The position numbers and the translations under genes were made by a program. DNA of 33,857 nt, taken from positions 69,099 through 102,955 of the forward strand of contig QXCQ01000088.1 of NCBI GenBank assembly GCA_003576535.1. Direction: 5' to 3'. Below, in pieces: positions 1 to 8,870 of this stretch (positions are counted from its first letter, which is position 1; each line of letters begins with the position of its first letter). This stretch comes from Nakamurella silvestris (GTDB lineage: Bacteria; Actinomycetota; Actinomycetes; Mycobacteriales; Nakamurellaceae). The notes beneath the pieces were generated by a model, which had not been told where the DNA came from, ran no database searches, and saw only the letters and a list, made by a program, of their open reading frames with translations.

Positions 1-3000
1 GAGTTCTTGCCGTTGTACTGCAGTCGCACGGTGATCTTGTTGCCGGTCAACAGGGCCGGATCGTCGATGAGCACCTGGTAGGTGGTGGTGCCCATGCCTG
101 CGTCGGTGCGCTGGTAGTAGTGCGGCTTGTAGATCGAGCCGTTGACCATGATGTCGTAGTTCTTGATGTTGGGCATGTCGAAGGTCTCGATCATCCGAAC
201 CAGTACGGGCTTGTTCGGGACGATGGCGAGATCGAACTGGAACCAGGCACTGGAGACGCGGTTGTCGGCATACCGACGGGTCAACCCGGCTTCGGTGTTG
301 GTGCCGGAGGATGCCGAGCCGACAACATTGTGTGCTGCCTCGGATGTCGCCTCGCCGAGGTCGACATGGTCGATGGCACCGGCGACCGAGGTGTCGAACG
401 TCTGCGTCACCGCGACCGATTTGCTGTCGTAGACCACGCTGCCGAGGGCGAAGGTGGCCTTGAGCGTGGCAATGCCGTTGGTGGTGGCGTCCAGGGAGAT
501 CGGCAACGGAATCGTCACCGTCGCATCGGCACCCGGGGCGACCACCACCGGGTTGGACCGCAACGGGGCCGCCCAACCGGTCGGAACCGTCGCACCCAGG
601 CTCCCGGTGATCGGGAACGCACCACTGTTGTGCACCGTCGCCGTCAACATCGCATTCGTCCCCACCGGCGAGGTCGCCGGGGTGATCGCCGCGGCGGTGA
701 TCGAGATCGGTGAGGAGACAACGAGTGCCGAACTCAGCGGAACGGTGATGGTGCTGGTGCCGATCGGTACCGTGACGGAACCGGTGAACGGCACGGAGCC
801 GACGGCAGCGTCGGCGGAGAGCTTCACGGTGTGGCTGAAGGTCACGTCCCCGCCGGCCGGGATGGGGGTGGCAGTGGACTGCGCCGGCGTGACGGTCCAC
901 TGATCTGCGCCGACAAGCGTGTCGCGCACACCGGTCAGAGCGAGTCCACCGGCATTCACAACCGAGACCTTGACAGTGGTGGTGCTGCCGGGAACGACGG
1001 ATTCGGTGGGCAGTACGACCTGTGCGGACAGATCGAGGACCTCGATCGCCGCCGCGGTCAGCAGGGTGTTGACCGAGCCGAGGGCCGTGACCAGCTGTCC
1101 GGCCGGACCGGTCGGGACGCCACCGGCACCGTTGATCCACGACACCTCGGCGGCGATGGCGACCAGCGCCTGGTCGATGGCTGCCAGGGCAGCGGAGTCG
1201 TTGGTACCCACGCCGGCCAGGGCTGCCGAGATCTTGGTATCGACAGTGGCCACCGTCGCCCGGAGGTGGTTCGCCTGTGTTCCGCTGATTGCCGAGGAGC
1301 CTTCGAGCGAGGTGACGAGAGCGGCCAGATCGGCGGACTTCTCGGCCGCCTCGCCGAGCTTGCCGGAGGCGGCGTCGACGGTGAAGGAATAGGTGCCGGC
1401 CGTCACCTCGGCGGTGACGGTGGCACCGGTGTCGGTGACGCCGGTGACCCCGGGTGCTGCGGTGACCGCGGTGCCGGATTCGGTCACGGAGGCGATGTTC
1501 GCGGCCGGGATGACGACGGTGGCAGTGGTGTTCGCCGGGACAGTGATGTCCAGGTCGAAGTTGTCGCCGTCCTTGGCCCAGTTGCTGGTGACCTCGCCGT
1601 AGCGGGTGTCGTGGCTGAAGTCGACGTGGTCGATGCCGGCGCCGGGCTGGGGTGCGATCAAGGACTTCTTGTAACCGGGTTGGGCTGCGGAAACGCCGGC
1701 CATGGTCTCGTACATCCATTCGCCGACCGCGCCGTAGGCGTAGTGGTTGAAGGAGTTCATTCCGACATCGCCGAAGGCTCCGGTGACCGGGTCGATCGAG
1801 TTCCAGCGCTCCCAGATCGTGGTCGCGCCCTTGCCGATCTCGTAACCCCAGGACGGGTAGTCGGTGTTCTGCAGCAGGCGGTAGGCCAGATCGGTCCGAC
1901 CGATCTTCGTCAACGCCGGCAGCAGGCCGTCCACGCCGAGGAAGCCGGTGGACAGATGGACATCACGCCGGGTGATGGTGGCCGCGAACTTGGTGGCCAC
2001 CGCATCGGCCGTGGCGGCCGGGACGAGATCGTTGGTCAGGGCCAGGATGTAGGAGGTCTGGCTGTCGCTGCCGACGGTTCCGTCGGCCTTGACGAACTTC
2101 GTCTGGAAAGCCGCCTTCACCGAGTTGTAGAGGTTCTCATAGGCCGTGGCGTCAGCGGTTTTGCCGATGGCCGCGGCCATCTGGCTCAGCTGTCGTGCAT
2201 CCTTGGCGTAGAACGCGGTGCCGATCAGGTCACTGGGGGTGTTGTCGTCGAGGTTGAGCCAGTCGTTGTACTGGCCACCCTGCCGGATGCCGGCGGCGGC
2301 GGTGGACGTCAGGTAGTCGACGAACTTCTTCATCGAGGCGTAGTGCTCGTTGATCAGCGTCGTGTCGCCGTAGGCCTGCCAGATCTGCCAGGGAACGTTG
2401 ACACCCGCATCGGCCCAACCGGAATCGCCGTTGCCGCCGTCGAAGTTGTTCGGCACGGTCGGCGCGACGCTGGTGTAGGAGCCGTTGGCCAACTGGGCGT
2501 CCCGCAGGTCCTGCAACCACTTGGACAGGAACGACTGCGTGTCCATGTTGTAGGAGGCGGTGCGGCTGAACACGTTGATGTCGCCGGTCCAGCCCAGACG
2601 CTCGTCCCGGGCGGGTGTGTCGGTCGGGATGGACAGGAAGTTGCCGCGCTGGCCCCAGGTGATGTTGCTCTGCAACTGGTTCACCAGGGAGGAGGAGGTG
2701 TCGAGGGTGCTGGTGAAGTCCAGATCGGTGCCCATGACCTCACCGGTCACCGCGTCCAGGGGCGGAGCGGAGGTGACACCGGTGATTTCGACGTAGCGGA
2801 ACCCGTGGAAGGTGAAGTTCGGAACGTATGTCTCGGTGCCGGTGGTACCGAAGGTGTAATAGTCGGTCGCTTTCGCGCTGCGCAGGTTCGCGGTGTAGAC
2901 GGTGCCGTCGGGGTTGAGCACCTCGGCGTAGCGGATCCGGACCGTCTGCCCCGCCGTCCCGGTGAGTTTCAGTTTTGCCACACCCACCATGTTCTGGCCG

Positions 3001-4646
3001 AGGTCGTAGACGTAGGCGCCGGGAGAGGCCTCGGTGACGGTCTTGGCCGGCAGTTGCTGGGTGATCCGGACCGGTTGATCGGTCTGCGGCTCGAGCTTCG
3101 TCAGATAGGCGGCACTGTCCACGACGGCAGGGGACCACTCGGCGGCGGCGTATCCCGGCTTGTCCCAGCCTGCGAGGGCGAGAGCCCGCTGGTTGTCGTA
3201 GGTTTCGCCGTTGAACATGTCGGAGGCGATGATCGGGCCCTTGGTGGTGGTCCAGGTGTTGTCGGTCTTGATCACCTGGGTGGTGCCGTCGGTGTAGGTG
3301 ACGTGCAGCTCGGCCAGCAAGCGTGGATTGGTGCCGTACCGGTCGGGGGTTCCGTAGGGCCCGAGGTTGCCTCCGTACCAGCCCTTGGCCAGTTCGGCAC
3401 CGACCGTGTTGGCGCCGGAGGAGAGCAGATCGGTGACATCGTAGGCCTGGGTCTGCACCCGGATCCGGTAGTCGGTCCAGCCGGGTGCCATCTCCTGATC
3501 CCCTACCCGCTTGCCGTTGAGGAAGAGCTTGTAGGCACCGAGGGCGGTGGCGTACACCCGTGCGGAGGCGACGGTCTTGCCGGAGGTCGTCGCGAAATCC
3601 TTGCGCAGCACCGGCATGCTGCTGGCCTGGGTCTGCCAGAGCTCGGTGTTGCCGCTGACGCTGAGGCCACCGGCGGTCACGGTGCCACCGGTGAAGGTGG
3701 CGTCCGTCGACGGGAAGGCGGTGTTGACCAGGACGGTTCCGTCCTTGCTCGTCACCTTCAGGTCCCGGACGACGGCCGATTCGTTCTCTGATGCACTGGT
3801 GCGGAAGCCCACGTACCCCGGAGTCCCCAACGTGCTGGAAGTGCGGGTGTCCAGGACGACGTCGTCCACCTTGGTGGTGATGGTCGTCCCGTCGACGGTG
3901 ACGGAGAACTTGTGCGACTTCGTCCAGTCGAAACCGGCCGGCATCGTCGGTGTCGGGGAAACGACCGCGAAGTTGCCGTTGACCTTCGTGTGGGGGCGCA
4001 GGTTGTTCGAGTTCTGGTTGAACTGCCACATGTAGGCGTTGCTGCTGTCCTTGGCCCGGAAGTACACACCCAGCGCGCCCTTGACGGTCGCGTTGAACTC
4101 GACGGTGTAGTTGAGCCATTTCGCACTGGCTGCGTTGCTGTCCCCGATGAAGCTGCCGGTCCAGGCGGACGGGCTGAGCAGGCCGGTCTCGAACCAGGCG
4201 CTGGATGCCCAGTCGGTGGCAGTGCCCTGATCGTCCCAGACCCGCACACTCCAGTAGTACCGGGTGGCCGCGGTCAGATCGGGACCGCCGTAGGCGACGT
4301 CGAGGGACTGGGCCGAGGTGACCTTCCCGCTGTTCCAGACGTCACCGGAGGCCACGCCGGCCGGGGAGGATCCGACATGGATCTCATAGGCACTCTGGGT
4401 GGTCCCGCGGCGGTCGGCAGTGAGCTGCCAGCTCAGCAACGGATCGGTGCCGGTGATCCCGAGCGGGTTCGCCAGGCTGTTCGCCTCCAGGGCGGTGACG
4501 GTGGTGGCCGCGGCGGCGAGCTCGGCGGTGGCGGTGCCCGCCATGGAGAAGGCGGCCACAGGTAGGGACAGTGAGAGGACCAGTGCGAGCGAGAGCGCCC
4601 GTGCAGGACCAGGGCGGGAAATGCGTGGACGCGACAATGAGAACAA
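1..4646 (-). CDS. Secreted GH78 alpha-L-rhamnosidase, multidomain (3' end outside window)
   Basis: The minus strand is open from position 4646 to the left edge, so about 1,548 residues are visible and the C-terminus is missing. I chose the TTG start at 4646 because GGGAG lies 5 nt upstream and an Arg-rich n-region plus Leu/Ala-rich signal peptide follows, with a probable cleavage near ATA-E. In order I see a fibronectin-like N-domain, an inserted LamG/concanavalin-like beta domain, the rhamnosidase N-domain (FLNGKRVGDQEMAPGWTDY), the beta-sandwich, then the alpha/alpha barrel with the GH78 signature DERLGWTGD (about residues 681-689, carrying the acidic catalytic-site residues of the family). 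After the barrel come a helical linker, two NEW3-like Ig domains, and a final beta domain. GH78 enzymes release terminal L-rhamnose from glycans and glycosides; this one probably acts outside the cell. Family assignment is strong; the substrate is unknown. Confidence 0.93.
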   Translation of the reverse strand, partial: MFSLSRPRISRPGPARALSLALVLSLSLPVAAFSMAGTATAELAAAATTVTALEANSLANPLGITGTDPLLSWQLTADRRGTTQSAYEIHVGSSPAGVASGDVWNSGKVTSAQSLDVAYGGPDLTAATRYYWSVRVWDDQGTATDWASSAWFETGLLSPSAWTGSFIGDSNAASAKWLNYTVEFNATVKGALGVYFRAKDSSNAYMWQFNQNSNNLRPHTKVNGNFAVVSPTPTMPAGFDWTKSHKFSVTVDGTTITTKVDDVVLDTRTSSTLGTPGYVGFRTSASENESAVVRDLKVTSKDGTVLVNTAFPSTDATFTGGTVTAGGLSVSGNTELWQTQASSMPVLRKDFATTSGKTVASARVYATALGAYKLFLNGKRVGDQEMAPGWTDYRIRVQTQAYDVTDLLSSGANTVGAELAKGWYGGNLGPYGTPDRYGTNPRLLAELHVTYTDGTTQVIKTDNTWTTTKGPIIASDMFNGETYDNQRALALAGWDKPGYAAAEWSPAVVDSAAYLTKLEPQTDQPVRITQQLPAKTVTEASPGAYVYDLGQNMVGVAKLKLTGTAGQTVRIRYAEVLNPDGTVYTANLRSAKATDYYTFGTTGTETYVPNFTFHGFRYVEITGVTSAPPLDAVTGEVMGTDLDFTSTLDTSSSLVNQLQSNITWGQRGNFLSIPTDTPARDERLGWTGDINVFSRTASYNMDTQSFLSKWLQDLRDAQLANGSYTSVAPTVPNNFDGGNGDSGWADAGVNVPWQIWQAYGDTTLINEHYASMKKFVDYLTSTAAAGIRQGGQYNDWLNLDDNTPSDLIGTAFYAKDARQLSQMAAAIGKTADATAYENLYNSVKAAFQTKFVKADGTVGSDSQTSYILALTNDLVPAATADAVATKFAATITRRDVHLSTGFLGVDGLLPALTKIGRTDLAYRLLQNTDYPSWGYEIGKGATTIWERWNSIDPVTGAFGDVGMNSFNHYAYGAVGEWMYETMAGVSAAQPGYKKSLIAPQPGAGIDHVDFSHDTRYGEVTSNWAKDGDNFDLDITVPANTTATVVIPAANIASVTESGTAVTAAPGVTGVTDTGATVTAEVTAGTYSFTVDAASGKLGEAAEKSADLAALVTSLEGSSAISGTQANHLRATVATVDTKISAALAGVGTNDSAALAAIDQALVAIAAEVSWINGAGGVPTGPAGQLVTALGSVNTLLTAAAIEVLDLSAQVVLPTESVVPGSTTTVKVSVVNAGGLALTGVRDTLVGADQWTVTPAQSTATPIPAGGDVTFSHTVKLSADAAVGSVPFTGSVTVPIGTSTITVPLSSALVVSSPISITAAAITPATSPVGTNAMLTATVHNSGAFPITGSLGATVPTGWAAPLRSNPVVVAPGADATVTIPLPISLDATTNGIATLKATFALGSVVYDSKSVAVTQTFDTSVAGAIDHVDLGEATSEAAHNVVGSASSGTNTEAGLTRRYADNRVSSAWFQFDLAIVPNKPVLVRMIETFDMPNIKNYDIMVNGSIYKPHYYQRTDAGMGTTTYQVLIDDPALLTGNKITVRLQYNGKN

Positions 4647-5004
4647 TGCGACTCCCAGGATTCATTCGTTACAACGCCGTAACTGGGATCAGAATCCACC
4701 GGAAAGGAGGGTCCCGTCAACACCGGATCCGCCGATTTCTGCGGTCGGGCGTCAAACGTAGCCAGGGCGTGTGCGAATGAAAGTGCGGGGGTTTTTGTTC
4801 GAATCGGAACAGTGTCGGCAACGTCGTTTCCGCTTGGATCTTTGGCCCCCTGGGGATGGGAGAAAACGTCGGCGTGAACTGGTATTTCGTCCGGATCAGG
4901 TTTCGAAAACCGCCATTTCGCTTACATCCGAAACCGATTGGCCATTGCTTTCGGTGTCATTGAGGTGTCTTTACCGGGATGGATTCGGCGATGTCATCGG
5001 CCTA
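4647..5004. other. Intergenic region upstream of the rhamnosidase
   Basis: No convincing gene is seen. Because the rhamnosidase reads leftward from 4646, its promoter should lie here, but I cannot point to a clear -35/-10 pair. The open frames that cross the region have no ribosome-binding site and no protein-like composition. Confidence 0.5.
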
Positions 5005-5059
5005 CCCGCGAGCGGACGGTCACCCCGCACAATCGGGGGCGTGAGAGTCCGCTCGCGGG
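5005..5059 (-). terminator. Nested hairpin downstream of the W-x-G repeat protein
   Basis: CCCGCGAGCGGAC (5005-5017) is perfectly complementary to GTCCGCTCGCGGG (5047-5059), and a second stem CCCCG/CGGGG (5023-5027/5034-5038) is nested inside. It starts about 18 nt beyond the stop codon of the minus-strand gene ending at 5077, which fits a transcription terminator. There is no T-tract, as is common for high-GC actinobacterial terminators. Confidence 0.6.
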
Positions 5060-5076
5060 GTATCGACGACCTCGGG

Positions 5077-6612
5077 TCAGGCCGGGCAGGCCAGCGGTTC
5101 GCCGGTGTAGATCTTGAAGGTCAACACCACGTCACCGAAGCGTTGATGGGCGTACCGACGGACCTTCGCCTGCAGCGCGGCGTCGCTGGAGATCAGACGC
5201 CCTCTGATCTGAATTCCGGCGTAGGTGCTGCTCGGTGTGATCTCGGAGATTGCGATCTTCTCCTTGTACAACCAGGTGTTGAGTGTGTCGGCCATGATCA
5301 GCAACTGCCGGTAGGTGTACGGGACCACCCGGTGTTGGATGCTGAAGCCCTTGGCCTGGGCCCGTTTGCTCAGGTCCCGGCCCGCCTTCGGGACCGATCC
5401 GACCCAGAGGGCAGTCAATCTCGTGCCGGTGTCGTCACCGGTGTACCCGGCCAGGCCGGGTATGCGGTTGACCACGACGGCCCATTTGTTGAAGATGTCC
5501 CACTGGGCGCGGTCGGCCAGGAGCTGGCGGAGTTTCCGCCCGGCCCTGGACAGGTCCTTCGCGGCCACGGGGTCGGTGGTCGCCGGAACGTAGGTGATCG
5601 CGAGTGTTCGGCCCCAAGTCCCGATGGCGGCTTCGGCCGCCTTGCGGGTGGTGGCGATCCCCACGACCAGACCGGAGTTGTCCGGTTTCAGGTCGACGAA
5701 CCGAATCGCCCGGGAACGGCCGAGGGTGGCGGGACGGAATTCCAGGGCAGCGTAGATCAGGTTGCTCGGATCGAAGGCGACGGTCTGGTGGACGGTGACG
5801 ATGTAGGTCGTCGCAGCCTTCTTCAACAGGGCGGTGACGTTCTTCGGCACCGGTCCGGACCAGAACAGGCCGACGGTCAGTGTGTCCTCGTCCCACCGAA
5901 AACCGCGCACCTGCTTCATCTCCAGCACTTTCCACAGCGACTTCGCGCCGGGCAGCGGTGCGGGTCGGACGTCGGGCCCGCAGGTCGTCGGTGGCGGCAC
6001 GTATCTCAGGGGGAAACTGCCGATCAGCTCCTGTGCCTGTCTCCTGATGACCCGGTCCCGCTCGGGATCACCCGTGACCTGGACCGAGACGGCGGACAGG
6101 TCGTTGGAGAGGGAGGCGTAACCGTCTCGATGCGCGCCCAGGTTGAACACTCCCGGGGCCAACATGATTCTGCGCTCGGTGTAGGCCACCCGCTGCAGCG
6201 TGATCTGCAGGCCGGCGGCAGCGGCCTTCGCCACGACCGCCACCGCCTTCTTCGGCGGGGTGCCGTGCCAGAGGACCTGCATGTCGTCGACCGCCGGGTT
6301 GGTGCCGGTGCCGAGGCCGCGATAGTTGGCGTCGACGAATCCGTTGAGTGCGGCGAGGGTGCGCAGGTACGGGGTGAAATCCGACCGCCGGTGAGGGACG
6401 GTGTCCTTCGTGGTCGCGTTCGCGGGGGAGGCCGCGACCACCTCCGCCTGTGCCGACACCCGAGCCTGGGTGGCCGACGCCGTCGACCATCCTCCGGAGA
6501 GCAGGACGGCAACAGCGGTCCCCAGTGCAACGGCTGCCCGGGTGGTCCGCCACCCGGGCGCGCGGCTCGTGATTGTCAGGCTCCGCGTCACTGTTCGATT
6601 CCCCCTGTGCAT
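5077..6612 (-). CDS. Secreted protein with three W-x-G modules
   Basis: This 511-residue protein has no name I can give. Residues 1-50 form a signal peptide or anchor (Arg-rich n-region, hydrophobic AAVALGTAVAVLLSG, then Ala/Ser/Thr). The rest contains three related units of about 100-130 residues, marked by WHG at residue 115, WSG at 251 and WVG at 403. Each is followed by a Pro-Lys helix and a strand of the form G-x-x-I/V-T. Units 1 and 3 end that strand with a Tyr (VAYTERR, VPYTYRQ). The only cysteines, C211 and C509, could pair. The same unit occurs in the membrane partners at 23547 and 26528. The ATG at 6612 has AGGGG 5 nt upstream; a GTG at 6591 with AGGGGGA upstream is an equally good start. 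It is monocistronic, with a hairpin after its stop. The fold and ligand are unknown. Confidence 0.85.
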   Translation of the reverse strand: MHRGNRTVTRSLTITSRAPGWRTTRAAVALGTAVAVLLSGGWSTASATQARVSAQAEVVAASPANATTKDTVPHRRSDFTPYLRTLAALNGFVDANYRGLGTGTNPAVDDMQVLWHGTPPKKAVAVVAKAAAAGLQITLQRVAYTERRIMLAPGVFNLGAHRDGYASLSNDLSAVSVQVTGDPERDRVIRRQAQELIGSFPLRYVPPPTTCGPDVRPAPLPGAKSLWKVLEMKQVRGFRWDEDTLTVGLFWSGPVPKNVTALLKKAATTYIVTVHQTVAFDPSNLIYAALEFRPATLGRSRAIRFVDLKPDNSGLVVGIATTRKAAEAAIGTWGRTLAITYVPATTDPVAAKDLSRAGRKLRQLLADRAQWDIFNKWAVVVNRIPGLAGYTGDDTGTRLTALWVGSVPKAGRDLSKRAQAKGFSIQHRVVPYTYRQLLIMADTLNTWLYKEKIAISEITPSSTYAGIQIRGRLISSDAALQAKVRRYAHQRFGDVVLTFKIYTGEPLACPA

Positions 6613-6716
6613 GCCGACCCCTGGCGGTTCGAGGGCGTTCGAACCGCTGGTGAATCGCAGACCGCCCGAGCAGACTAACGCCTGCTACTCCGGTTTCGGT
6701 GGAACACCGTGGGAAT

Positions 6717-6833
6717 TCACCTGATCCGGTTGCTCGGTAAAGGGGCGGTTGCCAAGAACCTGCGCACCCACGGGTGGCCGCGCAGGTGCCGGCCGGTGCA
6801 ACGGAAGGAGCCCATGTCGTCGGTCGTGGGCAT
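6717..6833 (-). CDS. Possible 38-aa small protein
   Basis: An ATG at 6833 opens a 38-codon frame with GC-rich third positions (MPTTDDMGSFRCTGRHLRG at its N-terminus), unlike the overlapping frames. A GAGGGAG sequence lies about 13 nt upstream, which is far for a ribosome-binding site. I do not recognise the product and it may be spurious. Confidence 0.18.
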   Translation of the reverse strand: MPTTDDMGSFRCTGRHLRGHPWVRRFLATAPLPSNRIR

Positions 6834-7135
6834 GACGCCGAGAGATCTCCCTCTCGTTGGCAGCGCTGAACACCGCCGAGAGCTCGAGGGGCGATACGGC
6901 TGATAGCGGCACGTGGTGGTCGGGGACCGCGCGGGGATCTGAGTTGTTCATGAGGCCATCGTGCGGGCGGTCCGGAGTCATGGCAAGAAACATTGCCAAT
7001 ACGGCAAACGGCGTCGGGGTACCGGGCCAGGGCCGTCGGGTGTCCGGCAATCCGGATGATTCTGGTCAGGATTAGAGTGGCCCCTGGACCAGATGCCCGC
7101 CCAGGGCTCGGTCGGCAGGCCGACGAAGGAGTACC
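6834..7135. other. Divergent intergenic region before the luciferase-like gene
   Basis: No convincing gene is seen. It holds the palindrome at 6981-6998 and presumably the promoter of the oxidoreductase. The palindrome lies about 140 nt upstream of that gene's start codon. Confidence 0.4.
6981..6998. promoter_or_regulatory. Palindromic operator candidate TGGCAA-N6-TTGCCA
   Basis: TGGCAA (6981-6986) and TTGCCA (6993-6998) form a perfect inverted repeat with a 6-nt spacer. A further half-site-like ACGGCAAA follows. Spacing and symmetry fit a dimeric repressor site upstream of the flavin oxidoreductase at 7136. The cognate regulator is not visible in the window. Confidence 0.35.
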
Positions 7136-8155
7136 GTGCCCACACCATCGGAACCGTTGCGGAAACTGGGTTTTCTCACCATCGGACTGTTCGACGGCAG
7201 CGATCCCGGCAAGGGTCACGAATCCACGCTGAGCATCATCGAACTCGGCGAACAACTCGGTTTCGACAGCGCCTGGGTGCGGCACCGTCATCTCCAGTTC
7301 GGCATCTCCTCGCCGATCGCCGTCCTGGCGGCGGCCTCTCAGCGGACCAGCAGGATCGAACTCGGAACTGCCGTGATTCCCCTGGGATGGGAGAACCCAC
7401 TGAGACTGGCGGAGGACCTGGCGACCGTCGACCTGCTGGCCGGCGGCCGTCTCAATCCCGGTATCAGTGTCGGCCCACCCATGCATTTCGACGATGTGAA
7501 AGACGCGCTCTACCCGGACACGGCCGAGGTCGAGGACTTCTCCTACCGGCGGGTGGAGCGTCTGCTCAGTTGTGTGCGGGGCGAGAGGGTCACCGACTTC
7601 AGCGGTGTCGAGGGCATCGAGGTGTTCTCCGAACGGGTGCAGCCGCACTCGGCCGGTCTGTCCGACCGTCTCTGGTACGGCGGTGCCAGCCTGCGCTCGG
7701 CCCAGTGGGCCGGCGAACATGGGATGAACCTGCTGACCAGCAGTGTCGTCAAGGCCGAGGAGGGCACCGATTTCGCCCAGATCCAGCTTTCGCACATCCA
7801 ACGGTTCCGGGCGCACCACCCGGCCGGGCGGCGGGCACGGGTCTCCCAGGGGCTGGTGGTGATTCCGACGGACTCGGCCACCCCCGGTCAACGCGCGAAG
7901 TACCAGGACTACGGCCGGGCCCGCTACGCCAGAACGACAGCACCCCAGGGGCCGGCGCGGATGCTCTTCGCCCCGGACATCGTCGGGACCTCGACGGAGA
8001 TCGCCGAAAGACTGCACCAGCATGCGGGTTTTCGGGAGGTGGACGAAGTCGCCTTCGCCCTGCCCTTCAGCTTCGACCACGAGGACTATGTGCAGATCCT
8101 GACCGACATCGCTGCCGAGCTCGGCCCGGCGCTGGGCTGGCGACCCGGCTCCTGA
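7136..8155 (+). CDS. LLM-class flavin-dependent oxidoreductase
   Basis: This 339-residue protein belongs to the bacterial luciferase-like superfamily, which are TIM-barrel FMN- or F420-dependent monooxygenases and reductases. Typical features are the N-terminal strand KLGFLTIGLFDG, the early barrel sequence HESTLSIIELGEQLGFDSAWVRHRH, SSPIAVLAAASQRTSRIELGTAVIPL, and the later AGGRLNPGISVG. GTG at 7136 has GAAGGAG 4 nt upstream, a near-perfect site. The gene stands alone, with a hairpin 45 nt after the stop. The cofactor and substrate cannot be read from the sequence. Confidence 0.92.
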   Translation: MPTPSEPLRKLGFLTIGLFDGSDPGKGHESTLSIIELGEQLGFDSAWVRHRHLQFGISSPIAVLAAASQRTSRIELGTAVIPLGWENPLRLAEDLATVDLLAGGRLNPGISVGPPMHFDDVKDALYPDTAEVEDFSYRRVERLLSCVRGERVTDFSGVEGIEVFSERVQPHSAGLSDRLWYGGASLRSAQWAGEHGMNLLTSSVVKAEEGTDFAQIQLSHIQRFRAHHPAGRRARVSQGLVVIPTDSATPGQRAKYQDYGRARYARTTAPQGPARMLFAPDIVGTSTEIAERLHQHAGFREVDEVAFALPFSFDHEDYVQILTDIAAELGPALGWRPGS

Positions 8156-8199
8156 CCGGCAGAATTCTTCCTGGTCTTCGGTTCCCGCGCACCGTAGCC

Positions 8200-8231
8200 G
8201 GATCGGCGCACCCTGCAGAATGCGCCGATCC
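8200..8231 (+). terminator. Hairpin after the flavin oxidoreductase
   Basis: GGATCGGCGCA (8200-8210) pairs perfectly with TGCGCCGATCC (8221-8231) around a 10-nt loop. It lies 45 nt beyond the stop at 8155 and has no T-tract. Confidence 0.55.
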
Positions 8232-8297
8232 CGGAATGATGCGCTGGAACCGGATCAGCCTCTCCTGCCGACCTCTGCCGAAGAATTCCCTGGAGCC

Positions 8298-8325
8298 TGC
8301 AACGTTCTGCGAACCTGACGGCATT
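8298..8325 (+). promoter_or_regulatory. ECF-type promoter candidate
   Basis: TGCAAC (8298-8303) and GGCATT (8320-8325) are separated by 16 nt, ahead of the sigma factor gene. A similarly spaced TGCAAC-N16-GAAATT precedes the minus-strand sigma gene at 30960. The assignment rests only on this resemblance. Confidence 0.3.
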
Positions 8326-8342
8326 TACTGATCAGGCAGCGT

Positions 8343-8870
8343 GTGGAACGGGGTGACGTGGATCGGGGTGGCGTGGAGTTCGAACAATTCGTCAAGGACG
8401 AACTGGGTGGTTGGAGCCGATTCGCCGGAGTCCTCTGCGGTGATCGACAGCTGGCCCATGACGTCCTGGCGGACACGGTGATGGCCGTGGCCGCGCGATG
8501 GACCGAGATCGGGCCCATGTCGCATCCTGCCGCCTACGTCCGGCGGATGATCGTCACCACCTTCCTGGCCGACCGTCGGAAGGTCCGCCGCAGGCAGACC
8601 TATCCCACCGACGAGACACGCGTCCTCGATACGGGAGTGGCCGCGGGCACTGCTGCCGTCGACACCCGCCTCATGCTCGACCGCACGCTGCGGATGCTGC
8701 CCACCCAGCAGCGGGCCGCCGTAGTGCTGCGGTACTACCTGGATCTCGACGACGAAACGGCCGCAGAACACCTCGGCATCTCACCGAGCGGTGTGCGGTC
8801 GAACATCTCTCGCGCCTTGGTGCGACTGCGGGTCCACCCGGACCTGACGAACCTGGAGCAGGATCTATGA
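8343..8870 (+). CDS. SigE-family ECF RNA polymerase sigma factor
   Basis: This 175-residue ECF sigma factor has region 2 (FAGVLCGDRQLAHDVLADTVM, then HPAAYVRRMIV) and region 4 with its helix-turn-helix (PTQQRAAVVLRYYLDLDDETAAEHLGIS, split here only by description, then VRSNISRALVRLR). It recruits RNA polymerase to stress- or envelope-type promoters. GTG at 8343 is the longest start. A GTG at 8373 aligns better with the homologue at 23053 (VEFEQFV versus LEFDEFV) and may be the true start. The stop overlaps the start of the membrane partner (ATGA), which indicates translational coupling. Confidence 0.92.
   Translation: MERGDVDRGGVEFEQFVKDELGGWSRFAGVLCGDRQLAHDVLADTVMAVAARWTEIGPMSHPAAYVRRMIVTTFLADRRKVRRRQTYPTDETRVLDTGVAAGTAAVDTRLMLDRTLRMLPTQQRAAVVLRYYLDLDDETAAEHLGISPSGVRSNISRALVRLRVHPDLTNLEQDL

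Noticed and set aside
831-3791. A 986-codon plus-strand open frame
   Set aside because: It is antisense to the rhamnosidase gene, Gly/Asp/Val-rich without domains, and arises from high GC content.
2740-4119. A 459-codon minus-strand frame
   Set aside because: It is a shifted frame of the rhamnosidase; the conserved GH78 motifs lie in the other minus frame.
6068-8080. A 670-codon minus-strand frame
   Set aside because: It runs antisense to the flavin oxidoreductase and shifted against the secreted protein; it has no motif.
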